NCBI GenBank assembly: GCA_947311825.1
Contig: CAMZLY010000199.1
Span: 1-34,235, forward strand
Reading direction: 5' to 3'
Origin: an uncultured bacterium
GTDB lineage: Bacteria; Verrucomicrobiota; Kiritimatiellia; UBA8416; CAMZLY01
Length of the DNA stretch: 34,235 nucleotides
A program made the translations under genes and the position numbers. The notes under the pieces were generated by a model, which saw only the letters and a list, made by a program, of their open reading frames with translations, searched no databases and was not told the origin of the DNA. Positions 24,647 to 30,315 of this stretch are shown here, one piece after another (the first letter of the stretch is position 1; each line of letters opens with the position of its first letter).

Positions 24647-24834
24647 AGTTAGCCTATTCGTTCTTCCCTCTTCGCTAAAAGGCTACGGAGGACGGATAAG
24701 TTTAATACGTTTTTAACAATAAAACTGTTGTAACGGTGGCTCTGTGAGCCAAAATATCTTAGTTTTACAAGAGGCTCAAGTTATTAAAAGTATAAATTCT
24801 ATATCTTTTCAATTCAACTGCCGTTTCCATTTTT
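24647..24834. other. Intergenic region with hairpin and TAGTTTTRCAAG motif
   Basis: No gene is seen. TGGCTC-TGT-GAGCCA (24737-24751) is a perfect 6-bp hairpin just before a copy of the TAGTTTTRCAAG motif (24760-24771) and may end the cys operon, but it lacks a T-run. A CTTCG...GGCTACGGAGGACGG stretch (24670-24695) resembles pieces at 6760-6790 and 27138-27163. Both flanking genes point into this region. Confidence 0.5.
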
Positions 24835-25491
24835 TTATATTTCTATCAGTTCAATTTTATCATCAGTAACTCGGACAGAAGATAGTGGCGATTCTGTCCA
24901 GGCTCCGGTGTTTAGGTAGCGGATACCATTAACTGTTTTGTCCTCCACAAAATGAGTATGTCCGCATGTTACAGCTTTATAACCATTTTGCTTGGCGTAT
25001 TTTATTGCCTTTTTTCTTACGTGTCGGGTTAATACTTCATAGAGGTGTGGAAATTTTTTCGCATAATGTGCAACGTGTACAGTTTCTAGACCTAATAGCT
25101 TTATACGTAAATTATGTAGCATCTTAAAAATTATTATGAATCCTTTATGTGATGGCATAACTTTATCAAAATTATGACCATGTGCGATAAATAATAGTTT
25201 ATCTATATTGTATGAGTTGACAAATTTAATGTTTGAGTCGCCCTCCAATTCGTATTTGCCATCATGGTTACCGCGTACCCAGACAATTTTTCGCTTATAT
25301 GACTCAGCTTTTAATCGTTCCAATGCTTCTAGGTTAATGCCAGCCAGATCCCGATGCCAGTGGTCAACAACATCTCCGTTCATAATTAAGGTAGCCTCTG
25401 CCGGAAGGTTCTCCAGAAATTTTATAAAGTTCGCTGCACGGCTGTGCGGAGACCCTAAATGTATATCGCTTATTATGTAAAAAGTCTTCAG
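24835..25491 (-). CDS. LpxH-like calcineurin-type metallophosphoesterase (start codon apparently CTG)
   Basis: Read from a CTG at 25491 the protein has 218 residues: LKTFYIISDIHLGSPHSRA, then NLPAEATLIMNGDVVDHW. All metal-binding motifs of the family are present: D9-I-H11, G39-D-x-x-D43, G74-N-H-D77 and G177-H-T-H180, plus IAHGHNFD. The first ATG (25383) would remove the DxH motif, so the true start must lie upstream, yet there is no ATG, GTG or TTG between the in-frame TGA at about 25497 and the DxH codons. The CTG stands exactly where ATG is expected (ATGAAGACT), and the bases before it are heptad repeats. The family hydrolyses UDP-2,3-diacylglucosamine (lipid A) or other phosphoesters. Either CTG is used or the gene has lost its start. 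Confidence 0.8.
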   Translation of the reverse strand: MKTFYIISDIHLGSPHSRAANFIKFLENLPAEATLIMNGDVVDHWHRDLAGINLEALERLKAESYKRKIVWVRGNHDGKYELEGDSNIKFVNSYNIDKLLFIAHGHNFDKVMPSHKGFIIIFKMLHNLRIKLLGLETVHVAHYAKKFPHLYEVLTRHVRKKAIKYAKQNGYKAVTCGHTHFVEDKTVNGIRYLNTGAWTESPLSSVRVTDDKIELIEI

Positions 25492-25512
25492 TTGTCAGTC
25501 CTCAGTTTTCAG
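25485..25512. repeat. Four heptad repeats filling the O-antigen ligase/metallophosphoesterase junction
   Basis: TCTTCAG, TTGTCAG, TCCTCAG and TTTTCAG (25485-25512, on the plus strand). On the coding (minus) strand these read CTGAAAA CTGAGGA, CTGACAA CTGAAGA. They fill almost the whole gap between the ligase stop (25518) and the first codons of the metallophosphoesterase. The last unit supplies the CTG that replaces the expected ATG. Confidence 0.8.
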
Positions 25513-25517
25513 TTTGT

Positions 25518-26924
25518 TTATCTGTGGTCATAATTATCATTTCGGGTGATTGGCAAAGTGATAATCGTCGCTAATATCCAAACCGTTGCCGGCATTTGCA
25601 AGTTGAAGTCACCCAGTGAATGAAAGCCCATACAGATACAAGCCAAAAGCCCGGCAAAGGATGCCGCATATAATGGTGGATATTCTACGCGGTGACTTGT
25701 CTTAGTTTCATCCGGCAACTCTTTTCTTAATACGTTAAACCACAACATGAAAGGAGTTAAAAATAAGATGAAGCCAATAATGCCATATTCTTCAAGGAGT
25801 TGTAGCCAATCATTATGTACTTCGTAAGAGTGAAAATAGTGATTCGTCATTGATGGCCAAATATTCTTTTCTCGGTCTCCATCATCCGTTGCCGCAAAGT
25901 GAAACCAGAGGTTTTCGTGCATACCTGCACCGATTCCCACTACGGGGCTGCTTTTCCACGCACGGACGGCTCCGCCGTACATTCTACCACGCGAAGTGCG
26001 ACTAAGTTGCTTCATTATAGCATCTTTTTTCTCTACCAAAGACGTTTTCTGTTTATGTTCATGTCCAAAGTAGTTTTTAAATCTTTTTATATAGGCGATA
26101 TCTGATAGCCAAATAGAGGCGAGTAAAGCTAGTCCAACCAAAATAACTGCTCCTCGTAAATACCAACGGACAATTTTTGGTAATTGTGTGCCGCCCCATA
26201 TCACAACGGCCAGTCCGATTATCATTAAAGTTAGCCCAGCACCTCTGGATTTGCTTAATAAAATTGCTGTTACGGTAGTAATACTCATTAATATTCCGGC
26301 AATCCGCCATTTACCACTAGACCGTAAATCTAGTAGTAAGGGAATGGCCATACATAAGCCCAGTTCCATAACGCCGGCAAAATGATCCGGGCAGAAGTAG
26401 GAACCGGTTGCACGGTGGTCTTTATAATACTGTTCATATCCGGGGGCCCACATCACAAGCTCGTTACCGGTAATAAAATGGTTTATGATGCCGTATAGAC
26501 CAAGTATGAGAACATCAAAGAATAATAGCACCCACAGCAAGCGTCGCTGCTTATTGGTTAATCCAAAAATAATATTTAGGCCAACTAATAATGGTGTCAG
26601 GTAAAGCAGAAAACTTCGTTCGGCACTCATAAAAACTTCTGCTTGCATAAACCGTATTACTACATATATCAAAAACAGACAAAATGAAAGTAAGGTAAGA
26701 CCAATACCGCTGAAAAAAGAAAAAGTATTAATTTTTTCTTTGGTATGTTTTTGGATGAGTAAGAGTAAGGCGAAAAAGAAAGTGGAGGCAAATATTATTG
26801 TTGTAAATGGCCAGAACCACCACATTTCCCAAGCTCCAAAGAACCAGGGAGAAACCACGATAGCAATTAATAATAGGCTAAAGCTAATCCATCCTAATGT
26901 TTTATCAATTATTTTTGTCGTCAT
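25518..26924 (-). CDS. O-antigen ligase family protein
   Basis: 468 residues with about 11-12 transmembrane helices. Conserved family spots are LLSKSRGAGLTLMI (the S-x-S-R-G-A motif), a periplasmic loop with RAWKSSPVVGIGAGMHENLW, and YEVHNDWLQLLEEYGIIGFIL, the H-N-D-x-L-x-x-x-x-x-x-G ligase signature. It probably transfers lipid-linked glycan to an acceptor, or polymerises it, on the outer face of the membrane. It is the second such gene here (the other is at 8708-10186) and matches the classical ligase pattern better. It lies upstream of the metallophosphoesterase in the same direction, separated by four heptad repeats. The ribosome-binding site is weak. Confidence 0.87.
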   Translation of the reverse strand: MTTKIIDKTLGWISFSLLLIAIVVSPWFFGAWEMWWFWPFTTIIFASTFFFALLLLIQKHTKEKINTFSFFSGIGLTLLSFCLFLIYVVIRFMQAEVFMSAERSFLLYLTPLLVGLNIIFGLTNKQRRLLWVLLFFDVLILGLYGIINHFITGNELVMWAPGYEQYYKDHRATGSYFCPDHFAGVMELGLCMAIPLLLDLRSSGKWRIAGILMSITTVTAILLSKSRGAGLTLMIIGLAVVIWGGTQLPKIVRWYLRGAVILVGLALLASIWLSDIAYIKRFKNYFGHEHKQKTSLVEKKDAIMKQLSRTSRGRMYGGAVRAWKSSPVVGIGAGMHENLWFHFAATDDGDREKNIWPSMTNHYFHSYEVHNDWLQLLEEYGIIGFILFLTPFMLWFNVLRKELPDETKTSHRVEYPPLYAASFAGLLACICMGFHSLGDFNLQMPATVWILATIITLPITRNDNYDHR

Positions 26925-26980
26925 TTGGCTATAGTAATCAATTTATTAATATAAGAACAAGGTAGAAAAGAAGTTTTTAT

Positions 26981-27086
26981 GGATGAAGGGGGTGTTGTCC
27001 ACAGATTACGCAGGTGTACGCAGATGTACGCAGATTATAAAGGTTGATCTATAAGGATAGAGGTGTTGCCACGTATGTTTACGAAT
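26981..27086. repeat. ~105-bp repeat, copy 1 (left of purM)
   Basis: It aligns with 28364-28468 on the same strand. Shared blocks: GGATGAAGGGG, GTTGTCC-x-CAGATTACGCAG with nested ACGCAGAT units, GTTGATCTA, AAGGATAGAGGTGTTG and CACG. No gene is seen in the surrounding 26925-27194 apart from a CTTCGTGCTT element at 27138. Confidence 0.85.
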
Positions 27087-27194
27087 AAGATTTGTGTGTT
27101 GTGTGTCCACTGCGTATACGCTTGACTAGAGACCGGACTTCGTGCTTTGCTTGCTACGTCAGGCAAGCGACCTACGCCACATCTTGCGGGTAAT

Positions 27195-28235
27195 TCACAC
27201 TTTTGAACTTGTGAACTTTACTGTTTTATTCCCTTTTGTAACTTTTCCTATTATGACAGGGCGTACTTTGGCTTTTTTAAGGATCTTCATAGATTCTTCG
27301 GTATCTTTTTTGCGAACAATAATTATATATCCAATACCCATATTGAAGACGCGGTACATTTCTTCGCGATCGACTTTGCCTGTATCTTGAATAAATTGGA
27401 ATAGAGTAGGAGTTTTCCAAGTAGAACGGTCTATTTCTGCATCAACTTTATCCGGTAGAATACGCGGAACATTATCTATTAATCCGCCACCGGTAATATG
27501 TGCCATGCCGCGAACTTTTACTTTTTCCATTAAGGCTGTAACTGGTTTTAGGAAACTTTTGTGTACTTTTAGTAATATGTCGGCAACGGTTTGTTTGGTG
27601 CCGGGAAAAATATCATCAATTTTTAGTCCGGCTTGCTCAAATATCACTTTTCTTGCTAGTGAATAGCCGTTTGTTTGTAGTCCGGATGATGGCAGCCCTA
27701 TAATTGTGTCACCGGCTCTTACTGCACTGCCGGTAATAATATTCTTTTTTGCTACTGTACCGATAATAGTGCCTACCAAGTCATATTCTCCTTCAGGATA
27801 TAGCCCTGGCATTTCTGCTGTTTCTCCGCCGAGTAGGGCACAGCCGTTTTCGGAGCATGCTTTACATAGACCTTTTACAACATCTTTAAAAACTGAACCT
27901 TCTAGCTTGGCAGCTCCTAAATAGTCTAAGAAAAAGAGTGGTTTTGCACCCTGAACAAGAATGTCATTTACGCAATGATTTATCAGGTCTTGTCCGATGG
28001 TATGATGGCGGTTGGCCATTGCCGCAACTTTTAGCTTTGTGCCAACTCCGTCAGCACTAGCGACAAGAACATTTTCTTTGCCGGGTGATTTAAATAATCC
28101 ACCAAAAGAGCCAATATCACTGAGTACATCAGAGGTGGCTGTTTTTTTGACCATTTTTTTTACTGCAGTTAGTGATCCCATCATTTCGTCAATATCAACA
28201 CCTGCTTCAGCATAAGATGATTTTTTCTTTTTCAT
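27195..28235 (-). CDS. purM: Phosphoribosylformylglycinamidine cyclo-ligase (AIR synthetase, PurM)
   Basis: 346 residues, the usual length. PurM catalyses the ATP-dependent ring closure of FGAM to aminoimidazole ribotide, the fifth step of purine synthesis, in the cytosol. Family motifs are YAEAGVDID at the start (residues 8-16), S60ADGVGTKLKVA, NDILVQGAKPLFFLDYLG, GGETAEMPGLY (136-146) and, in the C-terminal domain, HITGGGLIDNVPRILP and FNMGIGYIIIV. It stands alone rather than in a pur operon. It is flanked on both sides by copies of the same ~105-bp repeat. GGAA lies about 15 bases upstream of the ATG at 28235. Confidence 0.97.
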   Translation of the reverse strand: MKKKKSSYAEAGVDIDEMMGSLTAVKKMVKKTATSDVLSDIGSFGGLFKSPGKENVLVASADGVGTKLKVAAMANRHHTIGQDLINHCVNDILVQGAKPLFFLDYLGAAKLEGSVFKDVVKGLCKACSENGCALLGGETAEMPGLYPEGEYDLVGTIIGTVAKKNIITGSAVRAGDTIIGLPSSGLQTNGYSLARKVIFEQAGLKIDDIFPGTKQTVADILLKVHKSFLKPVTALMEKVKVRGMAHITGGGLIDNVPRILPDKVDAEIDRSTWKTPTLFQFIQDTGKVDREEMYRVFNMGIGYIIIVRKKDTEESMKILKKAKVRPVIIGKVTKGNKTVKFTSSKV

Positions 28236-28363
28236 TTTTCATATTTCCGTATTTCTGATTGTGCTATTGTTTTTTAATCAATTGAAAAGAGATAGTACAG
28301 TGAGAAAGCTTTATAAGAAAGTAAAAAAGTGAAAAGGGTGAAAAGAGGTTTTTACAACCAAGG

Positions 28364-28468
28364 GGATGAAGGGGATGTTGTCCGCAGATTACGCAGATTA
28401 CGCAGATTAAAAATGTTGATCTACACAAGGATAGAGGTGTTGTCACGAATGCACGGATTTACACGAAT
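28364..28468. repeat. ~105-bp repeat, copy 2 (right of purM)
   Basis: The counterpart of 26981-27086 in the same orientation. It contains the nested run GATTACGCAGATTACGCAG, then GTTGATCTA, AAGGATAGAGGTGTTG and CACGAATG. Confidence 0.85.
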
Positions 28469-28544
28469 GCTGATAGACGGTAATGATGCCTCATTTGATT
28501 ATTTCTCAGGCTCGATAATAAAATGTGGCATCATGTGTGCATTT

Positions 28545-28612
28545 TAACTCTATTCTCGCTGTGCGAGCTGGGAAAAAGATGGGTGGCAGAATGATTTCTA
28601 AAGCTTTGTTGG
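28545..28612. repeat. 68-bp direct repeat, left copy
   Basis: It is identical to 29458-29525 at 65 of 68 positions, in the same orientation. It starts TAACTCTATTCTCGC and ends CTTTGTTGG, and contains the hairpin CTCGC-TGT-GCGAG. The two copies bound the nucleotidyltransferase module. Confidence 0.92.
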
Positions 28613-28807
28613 TAACTTCTCAAAAAAGTTATAAATTTAGAGTTATAAGCAAGATTGCATATTTTATCGGCAGTTCAACTACCGTTTCTGGAATTAAAAT
28701 TTTATATGTTATTGTAATCTCAGTTATTTTCATGTTAGGCTTATCTTCATTCAGTCGTTGTTTAGGTGCGTATTGTCCTAGATGATAAACTACGGAGTTG
28801 AAGAAGC

Positions 28808-28999
28808 ATGGAAAAAGTACTTAGTATAGAAAAAAATAATTCTAACGAAAAAGGTATTGATCTCACAAAAAACTATAGTGGAAATCAGAGGGTTTCAATG
28901 CTAGAAGATTTAAGACGACAGATTTCAAAGGTAACACAACATGAATATCCAAAACGACTTCGAAGAATTCTTGAGATTACTCGTCAAACACAAAGTTAA
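28808..28999 (+). CDS. Small protein encoded with a nucleotidyltransferase (putative module partner)
   Basis: 63 residues with no membrane segment. The recognisable part is the C-terminal half, SMLEDLRRQISKVTQHEYPKR followed by LRRILEITRQTQS: basic, probably helical, and resembling small proteins that I recall being encoded directly upstream of stand-alone nucleotidyltransferases. The last 59 bp overlap the nucleotidyltransferase gene in another frame, so translation is coupled. It has no HEPN motif (R-x4-6-H), so this is not a standard HEPN/MNT pair. The start has GGAG fifteen bases upstream. The molecular role is unknown, perhaps an antitoxin-like or DNA-binding partner. Confidence 0.6.
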   Translation: MEKVLSIEKNNSNEKGIDLTKNYSGNQRVSMLEDLRRQISKVTQHEYPKRLRRILEITRQTQS

Positions 29000-29408
29000 G
29001 TTTGTGCTTGTTGGAGGCTATGCTGTTGCTTTCCACGGCTATGTGCGGACCACTAAAGATATGGACATTTTCTTCTGTGACTCCGATGATAATATTGAAA
29101 AAATTATAAATACGCTACGTGATTTCAGTATCAATACAGATAATACTCTCAAAAAGGAACTACAAGAACCTGGTAGCATAATCAGAATGGGCATACCGCC
29201 TGTTATGATAGAAATGATAAATAGACTTAGCGGTATCTCATTTTCTGAAGTATGGGAACATCGTATTGCCGGAAAGTATGGTGATATTTCGGTAAATTAT
29301 ATTTCTTATAAAAACCTGCTGATTAATAAAAAAGCGGCTGGGCGACCCAAAGATCTTGCAGATGTTGATGAACTTGGCGGAAACCGCCCTCCAACCTTCA
29401 ACATTTAA
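28941..29408 (+). CDS. Nucleotidyltransferase (MNT/AbiEii-like, DUF6036-type)
   Basis: 155 residues. The nucleotidyltransferase core is clear: FVLVGGYAVAFHGYVRTTKDMDIFF gives the G25-G...H-G33 loop and metal pair D40-x-D42, and MIEMINRLSGISFSEVWEHRI supplies the third strand region. ISYKNLLINKKAAGRPKDLAD is the usual C-terminal helix pair of this group. Such enzymes transfer NMP groups to RNA or proteins, and several act in toxin-antitoxin or abortive-infection modules. The terminal GGNRPPTFNI is not typical and may be a read-out into adjoining DNA. It overlaps the 63-residue gene by 59 bp, and the pair is bounded by 68-bp direct repeats. Confidence 0.85.
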   Translation: MNIQNDFEEFLRLLVKHKVKFVLVGGYAVAFHGYVRTTKDMDIFFCDSDDNIEKIINTLRDFSINTDNTLKKELQEPGSIIRMGIPPVMIEMINRLSGISFSEVWEHRIAGKYGDISVNYISYKNLLINKKAAGRPKDLADVDELGGNRPPTFNI

Positions 29409-29457
29409 CCTAAAAAAAGCATTTGAACTACGATAAATTACGAAAAATCTGAACTCC

Positions 29458-29525
29458 TAACTCTATTCTCGCTGTGCGAGCTGGGAAAAAGATGGGTGGC
29501 AGAATGATTTTTTAAACTTTGTTGG
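29458..29525. repeat. 68-bp direct repeat, right copy
   Basis: The partner of 28545-28612 (three mismatches, all in the last 15 bp). It begins 49 bp after the nucleotidyltransferase stop codon. Confidence 0.92.
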
Positions 29526-29557
29526 CTAGGGAAAGAGGTGTGCGGGGAACGGTGCAG

Positions 29558-29597
29558 AGCACCGTTGTACGGGGATGTAAATCGGTTTTCTGGGTCG
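29558..29597 (+). repeat. ~40-bp dispersed repeat, copy 2
   Basis: It matches 21589-21628 at 32 of 40 positions. Here it is joined to an upstream arm forming the AACGGTGC/GCACCGTT hairpin and is bracketed by GTGCGGGG and GTACGGGG. Confidence 0.7.
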
Positions 29598-29644
29598 ATG
29601 TATATGCTGGAAACAATAAGAATTACAGCCTAATTCTCTGCACC

Positions 29645-29660
29645 TGTGAAAAAAATCACA
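29645..29660. promoter_or_regulatory. Operator 1 of the hyd operon (Rex- or CRP/FNR-like palindrome)
   Basis: TGTGAAAAAAATCACA is a perfect 5-6-5 inverted repeat (TGTGA-N6-TCACA), ending 7 bp before the -35. It fits the inner part of the Rex consensus (TTGTGA-N6-TCACAA) and equally the CRP-type site. Rex, an NADH/NAD+ sensor, is the more logical regulator for an NAD-linked hydrogenase. Confidence 0.7.
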
Positions 29661-29667
29661 CTTTATG

Positions 29668-29695
29668 TTGACATAATTACAATATCTGTTATCTT
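29668..29695 (+). promoter_or_regulatory. Promoter of the hydCBA operon
   Basis: A perfect -35 TTGACA (29668-29673), 16-bp spacer, and -10 TATCTT (29690-29695, 4 of 6). The predicted start is at about 29702, inside operator 2. Confidence 0.65.
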
Positions 29696-29700
29696 TCAGC

Positions 29701-29716
29701 TGTGTTTTTTTTCACA
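29701..29716. promoter_or_regulatory. Operator 2 of the hyd operon
   Basis: TGTGTTTTTTTTCACA; its reverse complement TGTGAAAAAAAACACA matches operator 1 at 15 of 16 positions. It covers the predicted transcription start, as expected for a repressor site. Its right half also belongs to the perfect hairpin CACAACCA-N7-TGGTTGTG (29713-29735) in the leader. Confidence 0.65.
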
Positions 29717-29775
29717 ACCAGAAGAAGTGGTTGTGTTTGCTAGTAGGCTCTTGGAGTTAATTAAGGAGAAATATA

Positions 29776-30306
29776 ATGTATGATGACTGTAGTGAGTGTC
29801 ATAAAGAACTGGATATTTTAGGTAATCTTCCAGAAAAACGTGCTGAACTTGAGGCGTATATTGAGTCTCTTCCGCTGGGAGATGATCGTGATAAGAACCG
29901 TGGATATTTGATTCAGGTCTTACATAAAGCACAGGGGATCTTTACTTATTTGCCGCAATGTATTCAGCTGTTTGTGGCTGATAAGCTTAAACTTCATCTT
30001 TCTGAAGTATATGGAGTTATTTCATTTTATTCATTTTTTACCGATACACCGGTAGGAAAATTTAAAATTAATGTCTGCATGGGAACTGCCTGCTTTGTTA
30101 AGGGGGCTGGTGCGGTACTTGATGAATTTAAGCGGTACCTTGATCTTGATGAGGGTGAAACGTCTGAAGATAGAAAATTCTCTCTGGGCGGCTTGCGTTG
30201 TGTTGGTGCGTGCAGTCTGGCACCGGTTGTTATGGTGAACGATAAGGTTTACGGTGGTGTAACCACAGATATGGTTCCTAACATTATTAACGAATGTAAA
30301 TTATAA
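29776..30306 (+). CDS. hydC: NuoE-like subunit of NAD-dependent [FeFe] hydrogenase (HydC)
   Basis: 176 residues. A four-helix N-terminal part is followed by a thioredoxin-like [2Fe-2S] domain with ligands C101 and C106 (VCMGTACFVKGA) and C142 and C146 (LRCVGACSLAPV), the C-x4-C...C-x3-C pattern of NuoE/HydC. LIQVLHKAQGIFTYLP and EVYGVISFYSFF are family hallmarks. In the heterotrimeric HydABC complex it relays electrons between the flavin subunit and the hydrogenase subunit. AAGGAG lies 8 bases before the ATG. It is the first gene of the operon, 9 bp before hydB. Confidence 0.94.
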   Translation: MYDDCSECHKELDILGNLPEKRAELEAYIESLPLGDDRDKNRGYLIQVLHKAQGIFTYLPQCIQLFVADKLKLHLSEVYGVISFYSFFTDTPVGKFKINVCMGTACFVKGAGAVLDEFKRYLDLDEGETSEDRKFSLGGLRCVGACSLAPVVMVNDKVYGGVTTDMVPNIINECKL

Positions 30307-30315
30307 GGATTTATT

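Larger units (their letters stand above)
28236..28807. other. 572-bp intergenic region with two repeat families
   Basis: No credible gene. It holds copy 2 of the purM-flanking repeat (28364-28468) and copy 1 of the 68-bp direct repeat (28545-28612). CACGAATGCACGG and TACACGAATG (28443-28470) are further short repeats. An 86-codon frame (28525-28785) is largely made of the 68-bp repeat and is not called. GTTCAACTACCGTTTC (28675-28690) resembles ATTCAACTGCCGTTTC at 24812-24827. Confidence 0.6.
29409..29775. other. Intergenic region: repeat copies, then the hydrogenase promoter region
   Basis: No gene is seen. It contains the right copy of the 68-bp repeat (29458-29525), a perfect 8-bp hairpin AACGGTGC-AGA-GCACCGTT (29548-29566), copy 2 of the 40-bp dispersed repeat (29558-29597), and from 29645 the operators and promoter of the hyd operon. 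Confidence 0.75.

Noticed and set aside
28525-28785. 86-codon frame ending in a hydrophobic segment
   Set aside because: Its first third is the 68-bp repeat, there is no good ribosome-binding site, and no family resemblance was found.
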